Of a stretch of 64,000 bases of DNA, positions 20,209-30,891 are shown in pieces. The DNA lies in assembly GCF_004364805.1 (NCBI RefSeq), contig NZ_SOAP01000001.1, positions 992,001 to 1,056,000 on the forward strand, in the 5' to 3' direction. This DNA is from Pelagimonas phthalicica. Lineage in GTDB: Bacteria; Pseudomonadota; Alphaproteobacteria; Rhodobacterales; Rhodobacteraceae. Positions within the stretch are counted from its first letter, which is position 1, and every line of letters begins with the position of its first letter. The position numbers and the translations under genes are program-made. The notes below the pieces were generated by a model. That model did not search any database, was not told where the DNA came from, and saw only the letters and a program-made list of their open reading frames with translations.

Positions 20209-20802
20209 GTGTCACAAGCAGACGATCACGAAGGCACCCGCAGGGACTTTCTGTACTACGCCACAGCCGGCGCTGGTGCAGTTACCGCTGGTGCCGCCGC
20301 ATGGCCCTTGGTCAATCAGATGAATCCATCGGCTGATGTTCTGGCCCTGTCCAGCATCCGCGTGGATGTGTCCGGCGTTGAGCCAGGCACTCAGCTGACC
20401 GTTAAATGGCTGGGCAAGCCGGTCTTTATCCGTCACCGCACCGGTGAAGAGATTTCGAAAGCCAAAGAGCAGAACGAAGCCTTTCTGGCAGGCGAAGCGG
20501 TTATCGACCCGCTGGCGCGAAACGCCAACCTGAGCGACGGCGCGGCCGACGCTTCGGACGCCAACCGCACAATGCCATCCCCCGAAGGCGAAGCGCCTCA
20601 GGCGTGGGTGGTTCAAATGGGCGTTTGCACCCACCTGGGCTGCGTTCCATTGGGCGATGCAGGCGAATATGATGGCTGGTTCTGCCCGTGCCACGGCTCC
20701 CACTATGACCTGGCGGGCCGCATCCGCAAAGGTCCGGCGCCAGAAAACCTGCCAATTCCACCGGCCCAGTGGGTCGATGGCAGCACAATCAAACTCGGAT
20801 AA
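20209..20802 (+). CDS. petA: Ubiquinol-cytochrome c reductase Rieske iron-sulfur subunit
   Basis: A 197-residue Rieske protein of the bc1 complex that passes electrons from ubiquinol to cytochrome c1. A Tat-type N-terminal anchor includes [14 protein letters not shown]. The cluster ligands are in CTHLGC and CPCHGSHYD. The GTG at 20209 is chosen because it fits the family start [14 protein letters not shown] and follows GGAG; the frame is open from 20158. It is the first gene of the petABC operon, with 12 nt to petB. Confidence 0.95.
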   Translation: MSQADDHEGTRRDFLYYATAGAGAVTAGAAAWPLVNQMNPSADVLALSSIRVDVSGVEPGTQLTVKWLGKPVFIRHRTGEEISKAKEQNEAFLAGEAVIDPLARNANLSDGAADASDANRTMPSPEGEAPQAWVVQMGVCTHLGCVPLGDAGEYDGWFCPCHGSHYDLAGRIRKGPAPENLPIPPAQWVDGSTIKLG

Positions 20803-20814
20803 GGGAGCGCAAGA

Positions 20815-22140
20815 ATGTCCGGAATTCCGCACGATCATTACGAACCCAAGACGGGTTTCGAAAAATGGCTTCACGAGCGTCTGCCCGTTGTTGGCCTAGT
20901 CTATGACACCATCATGATCCCCACCCCCAAGAACCTGAACTGGTGGTGGATCTGGGGCATCGTTCTGGCCTACTGCCTGGTCCACATGATTGCGACCGGC
21001 GTTATCCTGGTGATGCACTACACCCCGCATGTCGATTACGCCTTTGCGTCGGTCGAACACATCATGCGTGACGTGAATGGCGGTCACATGATCCGCTATC
21101 TGCATATGAACGGCGCGTCGCTGTTCTTTGTCGCCGTTTACATCCACATGTTCCGCGGCCTTTACTACGGGTCCTACAAGGCCCCGCGTGAGATCACATG
21201 GATCGTCGGGATGCTGATTTTTGTCCTGATGATGGGCACCGGCTTTATGGGCTACGTTCTGCCTTGGGGTCAGATGTCCTTCTGGGGGGCCACCGTGATC
21301 ACCGGCCTGTTTGGCGCGATCCCGTTCATCGGTGAATCGATCCAGACCTGGCTGCTGGGCGGGCCTGCTGTGGACAATGCCACGCTGAACCGCTTCTTCT
21401 CGCTGCACTATCTGCTGCCATTCGTGATTGCTGCCCTGGTGATCGTCCATATCTGGGCTTTCCACACCACCGGCAACAACAACCCGGCAGGCGTCGAAGT
21501 GCGTCGTGACAGCAAGGAATCGGTCAAGAAAGACACCGTTCCATTCTGGCCCTACTACGTCATCAAAGACGTATTCGCGCTGGCTGTGATCCTGGCTGTG
21601 TTCTTTGCCATCGTCGGCTTTATGCCGAACTATCTGGGCCACCCGGATAACTACATCGAGGCGAACCCGCTGGTAACTCCGGCACACATCGTGCCTGAAT
21701 GGTACTTCCTGCCCTTCTACGCCATCCTGCGTGCGTTCACCGCCGATGTTTGGCTGGTGCAGTTCGTTTCCTTCGTGACCGGTGGCATCGTTGACGCCAA
21801 GTTCTTTGGTGTTGTGGCAATGTTCGGTGCGATCGCCGTTATGGCGCTGGCCCCTTGGCTGGACACCTCTTCGGTCCGCTCCGCCCGTTTCCGCCCAATG
21901 CTGAAATGGTGGTTCTGGCTGTTGGTCATCGACTTTGTCGTGCTGATGTGGCTGGGTGCCATGCCCGCCGAAGAACCCTATGCCAGCTTCTCGCTGATCG
22001 GGTCGGCCTATTGGTTCGGTTACTTCCTGGTGATCCTGCCGCTGATGGGTGTCATCGAAAAGCCGCTGGCCCAGCCTGCGACCATCGAAGAAGACTTCAA
22101 CAACCAGTACGGCAAATCCGCCGATACACCTGCTGAGTAA
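20815..22140 (+). CDS. petB: Cytochrome b subunit of the bc1 complex
   Basis: A 441-residue multi-helix membrane protein of the cytochrome b/b6 type, as in Rhodobacter. The heme-ligand helices contain the paired histidines (for example [12 protein letters not shown] and [21 protein letters not shown]), the Qo motif PEWY occurs at about residue 295, and [17 protein letters not shown] is conserved. It carries both quinone sites of the complex. It sits between petA and petC, with ribosome sites GGGAG and GAGGA. Confidence 0.97.
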   Translation: MSGIPHDHYEPKTGFEKWLHERLPVVGLVYDTIMIPTPKNLNWWWIWGIVLAYCLVHMIATGVILVMHYTPHVDYAFASVEHIMRDVNGGHMIRYLHMNGASLFFVAVYIHMFRGLYYGSYKAPREITWIVGMLIFVLMMGTGFMGYVLPWGQMSFWGATVITGLFGAIPFIGESIQTWLLGGPAVDNATLNRFFSLHYLLPFVIAALVIVHIWAFHTTGNNNPAGVEVRRDSKESVKKDTVPFWPYYVIKDVFALAVILAVFFAIVGFMPNYLGHPDNYIEANPLVTPAHIVPEWYFLPFYAILRAFTADVWLVQFVSFVTGGIVDAKFFGVVAMFGAIAVMALAPWLDTSSVRSARFRPMLKWWFWLLVIDFVVLMWLGAMPAEEPYASFSLIGSAYWFGYFLVILPLMGVIEKPLAQPATIEEDFNNQYGKSADTPAE

Positions 22141-22154
22141 GAGGACCGACAGAG

Positions 22155-22958
22155 ATGTTCAAAAAACTCACCCTTTCGGCTCTGACTGCTTTGACCCTTG
22201 GCGCGACCAGCGCCATGGCGGCAGGCGGTGCCGGCCATGTCGAGGATTTCCAATTCTCGTTCGAAGGTCCGTTTGGCAAGTTTGACCAGCACCAGCTGCA
22301 GCGCGGCTTGCAGGTTTACACCGAGGTCTGCGCAAGCTGTCACGGTCTGCAATACGTGCCTCTGCGTACTCTGGGCGACCCCGGTGGTCCTGAGTTCACC
22401 GAGGACGAAGTGCGCGCCTATTCGGAGCAGAACTTTGAAACTTGGGATCCGGAACTGGCAGATGGCGATGGCGATTTCCGCCCGGCCAAGCCTGCTGACT
22501 TCTTCCCGGCCAATACCGGCGCTGGTGCCCCTGACCTGTCCTTGATGGCCAAGGCCCGCGCAGGTTTCCACGGCCCCTATGGCACAGGTATGAACCAGCT
22601 GTTCAAAGGCATGGGCGGCGCGGAATACATCGCCTCTTTGCTGACCGGTTATACCGGTGAGGAAAAGGAAGAAGCCGGTGTGACCCTGTACGCGAACACC
22701 GCTTTCCCGGGTGGCTGGATCTCCATGGCACCGCCGCTTTATGGTGAAGACGTGGAATATGCCGATGGCCATTCCAACTCGCTGCACCACGAAGCCGAGG
22801 ACATCGCCGCCTTCCTGATGTGGACAGCAGAACCCAAAATGATGGCGCGCCAGCAGGCCGGTTTCACCGCCGTTCTGTTCCTGACCGTGCTGTCGGTCCT
22901 GCTCTACCTGACCAACAAGCGTCTGTGGAAGCCGATCAAATACGGCCGCAAGGACTAA
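22155..22958 (+). CDS. petC: Cytochrome c1 subunit of the bc1 complex
   Basis: A 267-residue protein with a signal peptide (ending near AMAAGG), a covalent heme site CASCH at about residues 59-63, the sixth-ligand Met region around [11 protein letters not shown] and a C-terminal membrane anchor (about 230-255) followed by [13 protein letters not shown]. It hands electrons to soluble cytochrome c. It is the last gene of petABC and is followed by a strong terminator. Confidence 0.96.
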   Translation: MFKKLTLSALTALTLGATSAMAAGGAGHVEDFQFSFEGPFGKFDQHQLQRGLQVYTEVCASCHGLQYVPLRTLGDPGGPEFTEDEVRAYSEQNFETWDPELADGDGDFRPAKPADFFPANTGAGAPDLSLMAKARAGFHGPYGTGMNQLFKGMGGAEYIASLLTGYTGEEKEEAGVTLYANTAFPGGWISMAPPLYGEDVEYADGHSNSLHHEAEDIAAFLMWTAEPKMMARQQAGFTAVLFLTVLSVLLYLTNKRLWKPIKYGRKD

Positions 22959-22980
22959 GTTCTGCGCATAGCGAAACACA

Positions 22981-23010
22981 AAGCCCCGCCAATCTGGCGG
23001 GGCTTTTTTT
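22981..23010 (+). terminator. Rho-independent terminator of petABC
   Basis: A perfect 10-bp stem AAGCCCCGCC/GGCGGGGCTT with loop AATCT is followed by a T-run. It lies 22 nt after the petC stop and separates petABC from the convergent thiBPQ operon. Confidence 0.93.
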
Positions 23011-23045
23011 GTTAGGGCTGAGCTGTCTTCTTTAGCAAACCATGC

Positions 23046-23756
23046 TCACTTCTCAGCAGCCACCCCTACATACTCCCGATATGCCTCCGGCGGGTTGGCA
23101 AAGAAAGCCGCTGTCGCGACTGGCAGATGCACTTTGTTTTCTGCCACCAGCACCACATCCTCGGCAAAGCTGCTTGCATCTGCGGGGTCGTGGGTGACCA
23201 TGATCACCAGGGCCCCGACATTGCCCGCCACCTCTTTGACCAGGGCCAGCATTTCCGCCTTGAGCGCCGGGCCAAGTGCGGAAAACGGTTCATCCAAGAG
23301 GATGATTGGGCGCGCCTGCAGCATCACCCGTGCCAAAGCAGCGCGGCTTTGTTGGCCGCCGGACAGGCTGCCCGGTTTGCGATCCCCCATCCCCTCAAGC
23401 CCAACACGCTTCAGCGCCCCTTCAATGCGCAAGCGATCCTGTGGCGAGGCGGCCCGGCCTCCGGGGCGAAGAGCCAATGTGAGATTGCGAAAAATGCTGA
23501 GATGCGGGAACAGATTGCTGTCCTGAAACAGGATCGACACCGGCCTTTGATCCGGCGGCAAGCTGGTCAGATCCTCGCCCGACCAACGGATTTGCCCCAC
23601 CTTCAGCCCGCGAAACCCGGCCAAAGCATCGAGGAAAGTCGATTTGCCTGCGCCGCTTGGCCCCAACACAGCCACCCGCCGCCCCGGAGCCAAGGTCAAT
23701 GTCCCAGACAGGTCCGAGCTGTCCATAGGGACAACCATATTCTCAACGCTCAGCAT
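23046..23756 (-). CDS. thiQ: Thiamine ABC transporter ATP-binding protein ThiQ
   Basis: A 236-residue ABC ATPase with Walker A GPSGAGKST, signature LSGGQQSRAALARV and Walker B ILLDEPF, plus the switch His in MVTHDPADA. It energises thiamine import through ThiP. The ATG at 23756 overlaps the end of thiP by 14 nt. The last gene of the thiBPQ operon, it is controlled by the upstream TPP riboswitch. The specificity assignment depends on operon context rather than on the ATPase itself. Confidence 0.9.
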   Translation of the reverse strand: MLSVENMVVPMDSSDLSGTLTLAPGRRVAVLGPSGAGKSTFLDALAGFRGLKVGQIRWSGEDLTSLPPDQRPVSILFQDSNLFPHLSIFRNLTLALRPGGRAASPQDRLRIEGALKRVGLEGMGDRKPGSLSGGQQSRAALARVMLQARPIILLDEPFSALGPALKAEMLALVKEVAGNVGALVIMVTHDPADASSFAEDVVLVAENKVHLPVATAAFFANPPEAYREYVGVAAEK

Positions 23757-25263
23757 GAATGCGCCCCCCGCGATCAAACAGCCAGAACAGGCCAAAACTC
23801 AGCAATAACAATAACAGTGCTGCGCCAGCCGCAGCCTCCATCTGATAGGCCCCCATCAAACGGTAGACCTGCAAGGGCAGCGTGGCGCGGTCCGGGTCCG
23901 CGAATAAGGCTATCACGCCGAGATCCCCCATCGCCAAAGCCGCCGTCAACCCGGCGGCAAAGCCCATCGGCCGGCGCAGGCGCGGCAACCAGACCAGGCG
24001 TAACCAGGCCCAGCCGCTCATGCGCAGTGTCTGGCGCAAGCGACCAAAGTCTTGCTCCAGTGTCTCGGCCTCGGGCCTCAGTATACGCAGCGCAAAGGGC
24101 AAGGCCATCATGGCGTTGACCACTGTTGTGACCGGCAAAGCCATGCTGAACGGGTTCACGAAAGGCCGCAGGATCAGGAACAACCCGGTGCCCAGAACCA
24201 GCGGCGACATGGCGATGGCAGCCACAGAGAGCAGCTCTCCGCGCCGATTGGCCAAGGGCAGAGCCCAGAGCAAACAAAGCGCGGTCGAGGCCAGCGCGAC
24301 TTGCAGAGAATGCTTGGCCGCCTGCCATGTCCCCTGCCCGGCCCCATCTAACAGGCCCGGAATACCCTTGGAGATAACCATCGCCAGCGGAACCAAGAGG
24401 AAAGCCGCGGCGGCAAGAACCCAGGTGGCGTCCATGATGCGCGCCCAAGCGGCCCCGTTGGACCAAGTGGATACCGGCCTGTCGCGTCCAACACCAAACC
24501 CCTGCGCCGGGGCCAGCCGCAAGGCGATGATCCCGGCAACAACAGCCAGGCCAAGTTGCAGCATCGCCAAGGTCGCCGCCCGCGCGAGATCAAAATCAAA
24601 ACGCATCGCTTGATAGATCGCCAGTTCGACCGTTGTGGCACGCGGCCCTCCGCCCAGCGTCAACGCTACCGCGAAACTGGTCAGGCAGATCACAAAGATC
24701 ACCGCAAAGGCCCCCGGCGCAATGCGGCGGATCAAGGGCCATTCCAATGTCAGAAACCGCGCCCTGGGGCTGAGCCCCAGCGATGCCGCCAGTCGGAAAC
24801 GCTCACCCGGAATGGCCAGCCAGGCCTGCAATAACATCCGTGTGGCCAGTGGCAGGTTGAAAAACACATGCGCCAGCACGACGCCATGCAACCCGTAGAC
24901 ATCGAGTTTCGGCGAACCAAAGGTCGCCAATCCCGCATTCAACAAACCGTTCTGACCAAAGACTGAGATCAGCCCCATGACCGCGACGATGACGGGTAAA
25001 ATAAAAGGTGCACCCATCAGGGAAATCAAAATCCCGCGCCCCGGAAACTGGCGGCGCGCCAGCGCGCGTGCGACGGGAATGGCCAAGAGGACAGAGAACA
25101 AGCCCGACAGCACCGCCTGCCAGACGGTGAATTGCAACGCTTCAAGGTCACCGGGCCGGAAGGCTGACACGCCCCCGGCCCGATAAAATACCGCAATGAT
25201 TGGCCCCAGCGTCAGCGCCGCCAGAACCAAACCCGCGCTTATTGCGAGAGCGCGCTGCGCCAT
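23743..25263 (-). CDS. thiP: Thiamine ABC transporter permease ThiP
   Basis: A 506-residue double-length permease with about twelve membrane helices and two binding-protein-dependent transport domains, each with an EAA-type loop (one around AASLGLSPRARFL, the other around QTLRMSGWAWLRL). This duplicated-permease architecture matches ThiP/FbpB-type importers. The start overlaps the thiB stop by 25 nt. Substrate assignment to thiamine, thiamine phosphate or TPP follows from the neighbouring riboswitch and ThiB. Confidence 0.9.
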   Translation of the reverse strand: MAQRALAISAGLVLAALTLGPIIAVFYRAGGVSAFRPGDLEALQFTVWQAVLSGLFSVLLAIPVARALARRQFPGRGILISLMGAPFILPVIVAVMGLISVFGQNGLLNAGLATFGSPKLDVYGLHGVVLAHVFFNLPLATRMLLQAWLAIPGERFRLAASLGLSPRARFLTLEWPLIRRIAPGAFAVIFVICLTSFAVALTLGGGPRATTVELAIYQAMRFDFDLARAATLAMLQLGLAVVAGIIALRLAPAQGFGVGRDRPVSTWSNGAAWARIMDATWVLAAAAFLLVPLAMVISKGIPGLLDGAGQGTWQAAKHSLQVALASTALCLLWALPLANRRGELLSVAAIAMSPLVLGTGLFLILRPFVNPFSMALPVTTVVNAMMALPFALRILRPEAETLEQDFGRLRQTLRMSGWAWLRLVWLPRLRRPMGFAAGLTAALAMGDLGVIALFADPDRATLPLQVYRLMGAYQMEAAAGAALLLLLLSFGLFWLFDRGGRIHAER

Positions 25264-26243
25264 GCCTCGATTGCATCCTCACGCAAAGCCGCAGCTTCGT
25301 TTTCGTCAAAGAACAAGACCTTTTCCGGCAGATCCAGCTTTTGGAACCCTTCGGGCCATTGCTCTTTTGGCAGGGCGGCGGGGATCGACCAGTTGCCTGT
25401 CGCGATCATGCCCTGGAAATCGCCACCCACGACAAATTCCATGAATTGATCCGCCAATTCAGGCTGATCGGTCGAGGCGGTTTTTGCCGCCAATTCCACC
25501 ATGAAATAGTGCCCTTCCGGGAAGATCGCCGCCTTTTTGGTTTCATCGCCCTCGGCGATGATGTGATAGGCGGGCGATGTGGTGTAGCTGAGCACCATGT
25601 CGGCTTCACCATCGGTGAACATGCCATAGCTTTCAGACCATCCGCGCGTCACGGTAACAATCTTCGGGGCGAGCTTGGCCCAAGCCTCTTCGGCTTTGTC
25701 ACCATAAACGGCGCTGACCCAGAGAACCAAAGCTAGACCGGAAATCGAGCTGCGCGGGTCCTGAATAACCAGACGCAGATCATCCGGCGCGTTCAACAGG
25801 TCATCAAAGCTGGCCGGGGCGGTGTCGATCTTGGTCGTGTCATAGATAAAAGCGGTGTGGCCATAGTTGAACGGCAGGAACGTGTCATCCGACCAGTCCA
25901 AAGGCAGGGTCAGCCCGTCCAGCGTCGCGCCATGCGGGGCAAACAGCCCGGATTCGCGCGCCTTTTTGGTGACATCGGTGTTTAGGCCAATGACGATATC
26001 CGCTTCGGTCTTGTCGCCCTCAAGCAGGACACGTGGCAGCAGATCACCGGGCTTGAACTGCAAGTCGCAGCCGCATTGCGCTTCAAACAGCTCTTCGATC
26101 TTGGGGCCCGGGCCCCATTCCGACACAAAGTAGTCAGGCGCGTAGACGGTCAGCACAGGCGTTTCGGCCAAGGCCGTGCTGGCAGTCAGGCATCCCGCGA
26201 CAAAGGTGAAGGCTTTCATGGTGGTGGTCACCGTGATTTTCAT
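25239..26243 (-). CDS. thiB: Thiamine-binding periplasmic protein ThiB
   Basis: A 334-residue ABC substrate-binding protein. The signal peptide runs to about residue 28 (TASTALAE). The mature part starts PVLTVYAPDYF and includes ADIVIGLNTDVTKKA, WSDDTFLPFNYGHTAFIYD and the QDPRSSISGLALVLW segment of the ThiB/Fbp family. The ATG at 26243 follows TTGGAGG. It is the first gene behind the second TPP riboswitch. The ligand is inferred to be thiamine or its phosphates. Confidence 0.92.
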   Translation of the reverse strand: MKITVTTTMKAFTFVAGCLTASTALAETPVLTVYAPDYFVSEWGPGPKIEELFEAQCGCDLQFKPGDLLPRVLLEGDKTEADIVIGLNTDVTKKARESGLFAPHGATLDGLTLPLDWSDDTFLPFNYGHTAFIYDTTKIDTAPASFDDLLNAPDDLRLVIQDPRSSISGLALVLWVSAVYGDKAEEAWAKLAPKIVTVTRGWSESYGMFTDGEADMVLSYTTSPAYHIIAEGDETKKAAIFPEGHYFMVELAAKTASTDQPELADQFMEFVVGGDFQGMIATGNWSIPAALPKEQWPEGFQKLDLPEKVLFFDENEAAALREDAIEAWRSALSQ

Positions 26244-26299
26244 GGTCGTCCTCCAAGACAATGGCGCGAAGGGGTCGGCACATATCTCAAGTCCGGACC

Positions 26300-26400
26300 T
26301 TTCCTCCGCCGGAATTAACCGGGTCAGGTTCAACGGGTTCACCCATGGCCTTGCGACCGGGCATCTCAGCCGGAAACCGGCACCCCGAGGTGGCCGTGAC
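26300..26400 (-). promoter_or_regulatory. TPP riboswitch upstream of thiBPQ
   Basis: On the minus strand the aptamer shows GGGGTGCC, the thi-box CGGCTGAGATGCCC, then GTTGAACCTGACCCGG and TTAATTCCGGCGGAGG. It ends about 57 nt before the thiB start. It senses thiamine pyrophosphate, so importer expression should fall together with the thiC operon when the cofactor is plentiful. Confidence 0.95.
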
Positions 26401-26500
26401 GCTAGGGGGACAGGGCCGGATGTGCAAGCAGTTTTGCCTCAATAGCGCTTGAGGCTCTGGCCGCTCTGCCCTAGGAGTGCTTGGCAAAGGAGACCCGCCC

Positions 26501-27607
26501 ATGAGCATGAATACATTTGGTCATCTCTTCCGTGTCACGACCTGGGGTGAAAGCCATGGGCCGGCTCTGGGCGCGACGGTTGATGGTTGCCCTCCGGGTG
26601 TGGAAATCACCGAAGAGATGCTGCAGGTCTGGCTGGACCAGCGCAAACCGGGTCAGAACAAGTTCACCACCCAGCGGCGCGAACCGGATGCGGTAAAGAT
26701 TTTGTCGGGTGTTTTTGAGGGCAAGACCACCGGAACATCGGTGCAGTTGATGATCGAGAATACCGATCAGCGCTCCAAAGACTATTCCGAGATTTCGCAA
26801 AAATTCCGACCCGGCCATGCGGATATTACCTATTGGCAGAAATACGGCATTCGCGATTATCGCGGTGGTGGTCGGTCCTCGGCCCGCGAAACGGCGGCCC
26901 GTGTGGCTGCTGGCGGATTGGCCCGCGCGGCTTTGGATCATTTGGCCCCCGGTATCCAGATCAAAGGATACATGGTGCAAATGGGTCCGCGCCGCATGGA
27001 TCGGACACGGTTTGACTGGGATGTGATCGATACCAACCCATTCTGGTGCCCGGATGCGGTGACCGCCGAGGATTGGGCTGAGTACCTGGACGGGTTGCGC
27101 AAATCTGGCGACAGTGTCGGTGCCGTCATCGAGGTGACCGCGCGCGGTGTTCCCGCAGGTCTTGGTGCGCCGGTTTATGGTAAGCTGGATACGGATCTGG
27201 CGGCAGCCATGATGTCGATCAACGCAGTCAAGGCGGTTGAGATTGGCGACGGCATGGCGGCGGCGGAACTAACCGGAACCGATAATGCAGATGAGATCCG
27301 CATGGGCCCCGATGGGCCAGTTTACGGGTCAAATCATGCGGGTGGCATTTTGGGCGGTATTTCGACCGGCCAGGAAATCGTGACCCGATTTGCGGTCAAG
27401 CCGACCTCGTCGATCCTGAACACGCGCAAGACCATCACAATCGACGGTCAGGACACCGAAATCGTGACCAAAGGGCGTCACGACCCCTGTGTTGGCATTC
27501 GCGCCGTACCGGTTGGTGAAGCGATGATGGCCTGTGTCATCCTGGATCATCTGCTGTTGCATCGTGGTCAAATTGGCGATGCAGGCGGCAAAATCGGTCC
27601 TGTTTGA
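26501..27607 (+). CDS. aroC: Chorismate synthase
   Basis: A 368-residue FMN-dependent enzyme that makes chorismate from EPSP. Signatures include [18 protein letters not shown] at the N-terminus, the [11 protein letters not shown] motif (about 126-136) and the C-terminal [18 protein letters not shown]. The ATG at 26501 follows AAAGGAG. It is transcribed alone, divergent from thiB, and converges on the chemoreceptor gene across a 14-bp hairpin. Confidence 0.96.
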   Translation: MSMNTFGHLFRVTTWGESHGPALGATVDGCPPGVEITEEMLQVWLDQRKPGQNKFTTQRREPDAVKILSGVFEGKTTGTSVQLMIENTDQRSKDYSEISQKFRPGHADITYWQKYGIRDYRGGGRSSARETAARVAAGGLARAALDHLAPGIQIKGYMVQMGPRRMDRTRFDWDVIDTNPFWCPDAVTAEDWAEYLDGLRKSGDSVGAVIEVTARGVPAGLGAPVYGKLDTDLAAAMMSINAVKAVEIGDGMAAAELTGTDNADEIRMGPDGPVYGSNHAGGILGGISTGQEIVTRFAVKPTSSILNTRKTITIDGQDTEIVTKGRHDPCVGIRAVPVGEAMMACVILDHLLLHRGQIGDAGGKIGPV

Positions 27608-27623
27608 GGCCATTTAGATTGAT

Positions 27624-27657
27624 GACAGTTCAGGGGCAGGCCCGCCCCTGAACTGTC
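27624..27657. terminator. Long perfect hairpin between aroC and the chemoreceptor gene
   Basis: A 14-bp perfect stem GACAGTTCAGGGGC/GCCCCTGAACTGTC with a 6-nt loop lies between two convergent genes. There is no clear T-run on either side. It probably works as a bidirectional terminator or mRNA end stabiliser. Confidence 0.6.
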
Positions 27658-27664
27658 AACATCA

Positions 27665-29767
27665 TCAGAACTCTTTCCACTGGTCAGCATTGGCCGCAAC
27701 CGGCTGATGCGGTTCCATGGGGACCGGCTCTGGCTCGGGCAGGTCAGCTGACCAGGTTTCCACATCCGCATCCACCGGCGCGGAATGTGTCGGCTGGTTT
27801 TCCCAATTGCTGTCCATGTTGTCCCCGTCCAGGTCTTGCGTCAGATCAAGATCGACCCCCGAAGTTGAACCTGCCTGTGCCAGCCCTTTCCCAAGAGGCC
27901 CTGCCGAGGAAACGTGATGCGGCTCGGAATTGCTTTGCGCCGCAGCTTCGCCGCCAAAATTCACCAGACTTTCATGGTCCAGATCCAGTTCGACAGGTTC
28001 ATGCACCTCCATCGGTTCAGATGCACCAGCAAAGCGTTCCAGAAGCTCTGTCAAACGCGACGCCTCACCGCTCAATTCCTGACTGGAGGTCGTAGCATCA
28101 CCAACCATGGCAGCGTTTTGCTGTGTGACTTTGTCAAGTTCAGCAACCCCAACATTGATTTCTTTGACCGCGCTGGCTTGTTCACGGGCGGAAATGGCGA
28201 TTCCGGACACCATTTCGGACACATTTGTCACGCTTTCCACGATCAATCCTAGGGTTTCCGAGGTCTGCTGGACCAGCTTTTCGCCATCTTCGACCTGGGC
28301 GGTACTGTTGAGCACGAGGTCCTTGATTTCGCTTGCGGATTCCGCTGCTCGCTGGGCTAGGCCGCGCACTTCTGACGCCACAACAGCGAAACCCTTGCCG
28401 GATTCACCAGCGCGCGCAGCTTCGACACCGGCGTTCAAAGCCAAGAGGTTGGTTTGGAAGGCGATATCATCGATGACCCCGATGATCTGAGTGATCTGAT
28501 CGGATGATTTCGCGATCGAACTCATCGCCTCCAGCGCCTGATGCATCACCTGACCGCCTTCTTCGGCCCGGCGGCGGCCCTCGACCACTTGCTCATCCGC
28601 CTCTTGCGCTCGTGTTGCGGCCCCCTGCACGCTTTCAGATAGCTCATCCAAAGCGGCTGCGGATTCCTCAAGCGTTGCGGCCTGTACCTCAGCTCGGCGG
28701 GACATTTCATTGGACATGTTGGACAATTCACAAGAATTGCCCTCAACCGTCCGAGCGCTATCACGCAGGGATTTCACCAGTTCCGCCAACGTATTAGCGA
28801 GGTCATTGAAGTCCTGGCACAGATCGACATAGCTTTCACCGAGATCTTGCCAGTCGTCACATTCAATCCGATCCGACAGATCGCCCGCCTTGAGCTTGCT
28901 CATGGCGTGACCAAGTTCGACAAACAGTTCGGCGCGCCGCTCATGTTCGGTTTTGACTTTGGCCGCTGCTTTCTCGCCCTTGGACAGCTTGGTTCGCAAA
29001 ACGTCCAACTGGCGCATGATTTCACCGATTTCATCGCGACGATTGGTGTCTGGAATTTCCTCAGCATAATCCTTTTCCGCGATCAGCCCGACCGAATGTG
29101 TCACGCGGCGGATGGGTGTTGCCAGCATTTTGCCAAAGACTAGAGCCAAGGCAATGCCAAGAATGGTAGAGACAACGATGCCGGCGATCACAGCTGTTGT
29201 TGTCGCCGAAACCACACTGAGCATGACGGTTGTCTTGGCTTCGGAATTCTGCCGCAGAACCCTGTGGTTTTCGCCCAAAAGGGCCACTTTGCCTTGCAAT
29301 AGGGGAATGACACGGTTGCGGAAATCGCGGGACCGTTTGAAACCCTGTTCCGCTTGAAAGGCCGGTATCTCTTTGAACAGTGAGTCCAGTTCAGACCGGG
29401 ATATCGTCAGGTCTTGGGTAACTTGTTCTTGCACATCACTGGAAAAATCGACTTCGGGCAAACCCGCAAGCGCCTTGTCCAAGGAGGAGACACTCGCCGA
29501 AAGGGTTGCAGAAAAGGTTTCATAAGCCCCAGGCTCGGCCCGGTCGATCATGAGAACACTCAGAAGAGCGCCCTCGGCCGCGCTCAGCGCCTCTGACACC
29601 TGAAAATCAACTTCGGCCGCGTGGCTGGTTTCCTTTACCAAGGTCGCGACACGTGTGTTGTTGATCAGCGCAAACAAGGCACCGCCCAGCATCAGGACTA
29701 GAAAGGCCCCCGCTAATGCAAAGATTTGGGCGCGGATCGAAAACCTGCTCATCACCAGTTTCCCCAT
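27665..29767 (-). CDS. Methyl-accepting chemotaxis protein
   Basis: A 700-residue chemoreceptor. A membrane helix at about 10-32 is followed by a periplasmic helical sensor (33-180), a second helix (about 185-210), a HAMP domain and a long cytoplasmic signalling coil. The hairpin tip contains the conserved IDDIAFQTNLLALNAGVEAARAGE stretch (cited in part) and GFAVVASEVRGLAQR. The C-terminus ends QWKEF, close to the NWETF tether that binds CheR/CheB. An ATG 15 nt downstream (29752) has a better ribosome site (GGGGA) and may be the true start. Ligand unknown. Confidence 0.92.
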   Translation of the reverse strand: MGKLVMSRFSIRAQIFALAGAFLVLMLGGALFALINNTRVATLVKETSHAAEVDFQVSEALSAAEGALLSVLMIDRAEPGAYETFSATLSASVSSLDKALAGLPEVDFSSDVQEQVTQDLTISRSELDSLFKEIPAFQAEQGFKRSRDFRNRVIPLLQGKVALLGENHRVLRQNSEAKTTVMLSVVSATTTAVIAGIVVSTILGIALALVFGKMLATPIRRVTHSVGLIAEKDYAEEIPDTNRRDEIGEIMRQLDVLRTKLSKGEKAAAKVKTEHERRAELFVELGHAMSKLKAGDLSDRIECDDWQDLGESYVDLCQDFNDLANTLAELVKSLRDSARTVEGNSCELSNMSNEMSRRAEVQAATLEESAAALDELSESVQGAATRAQEADEQVVEGRRRAEEGGQVMHQALEAMSSIAKSSDQITQIIGVIDDIAFQTNLLALNAGVEAARAGESGKGFAVVASEVRGLAQRAAESASEIKDLVLNSTAQVEDGEKLVQQTSETLGLIVESVTNVSEMVSGIAISAREQASAVKEINVGVAELDKVTQQNAAMVGDATTSSQELSGEASRLTELLERFAGASEPMEVHEPVELDLDHESLVNFGGEAAAQSNSEPHHVSSAGPLGKGLAQAGSTSGVDLDLTQDLDGDNMDSNWENQPTHSAPVDADVETWSADLPEPEPVPMEPHQPVAANADQWKEF

Positions 29768-29828
29768 TATGAATGCAATTGGTCAGCACAATGGGTAGGG
29801 GCTGGCTATTAAGAAACCTTGGACGCCC

Positions 29829-30731
29829 TCAGCTTTCCGACCCGAATTTAGGTCGAATTTGTTCTTTTTCCGAAACACGGGAGAGTTGCACCGCCAAAAT
29901 TCCGGTCGCGATGATCAAAACGCCCAGGTAATCCGACCCTTGCAAGGCCTCTCCCAAGAGAAGACTGGCAAAGGCCACGCCGAGAAACGGGTTGAGAAAG
30001 TGAAAGGTCGCGGCGCGCACGGCACCGATGCGATTGACAAGCAAAACCCAGATCACGGTCGCCGCCAAGCCCGGCACAAGGGTGGTGTAAATAAAGGCCA
30101 AGACCAGGGAGACAGACCATTGGACAACCACCTGCTCTAGCAGCAGTCCGGCGGGCCAGAGAACCGCGCTCCCCACCAGCATCTGCAGGCCGACAATCAT
30201 CATGTAATTGCCGCCACTTAGCGCCCCTTTGAGCGACATCGTGGCGACTGTCAACGCGATGACCCCGATCACACAAAAGCCCAAACCGACAAGATTCACG
30301 CCGCCTTGGAGACGAATGCCCATGATCAGCGCCACGCCAGCCAAGCCCGCCACCAAGCCAAACAGGGCCAGCGGTTTGGGTCTGTCCTTTAGAAACATCC
30401 AGCCCGCCAGGGCCACAAGCAAAGGCATGGTCGAGGCAACGATGGCGGCCAAAGACGCCTCAACCCATTGCATCGCAACAAAATTCAATCCCAGATACAG
30501 CGCATTCTGGCAAATCCCGAACAGGATTGTCGCGCGCCATTGCGCAGGGGTGAGCCGCCATGTCTGACCCATCAACCGGGCCAGAACGACCGCAATCAAA
30601 CCCGATAACAGGAACCGCAGCGCCAAAGCCGTCAAAGGCGGCGCAGAAGCGACAATGATACGCGCCGAGGTGAAGGCCGAAGACCACATGGCCGCAAAGA
30701 GCAGGCCCATCAAAATAGCGCGAATATCCAT
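29829..30731 (-). CDS. DMT-superfamily transporter (EamA family)
   Basis: A 300-residue membrane protein with ten hydrophobic helices in two EamA repeats, typical of drug/metabolite exporters. The first repeat begins MDIRAILMGLLFAAMWSSAFTSARI and the second after about residue 150. A short charged tail follows. Exported substrates cannot be predicted. Its start is 160 bp from the divergent YbjN gene, so they probably share a promoter region. Confidence 0.88.
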   Translation of the reverse strand: MDIRAILMGLLFAAMWSSAFTSARIIVASAPPLTALALRFLLSGLIAVVLARLMGQTWRLTPAQWRATILFGICQNALYLGLNFVAMQWVEASLAAIVASTMPLLVALAGWMFLKDRPKPLALFGLVAGLAGVALIMGIRLQGGVNLVGLGFCVIGVIALTVATMSLKGALSGGNYMMIVGLQMLVGSAVLWPAGLLLEQVVVQWSVSLVLAFIYTTLVPGLAATVIWVLLVNRIGAVRAATFHFLNPFLGVAFASLLLGEALQGSDYLGVLIIATGILAVQLSRVSEKEQIRPKFGSES

Positions 30732-30891
30732 GGGCCCGTTCTACCGAGAAATGCGCAGATGGCAAAGCAAAGACCATGTGCCCCAGATAATTACCGGTGA
30801 GGGCAGGTTTACCGGAATTGGCACCCGAGAATTGGATTGCTACAGTGCCGCTATCGTAAAGGACATAATCCATTTCACGAAGGGACACACC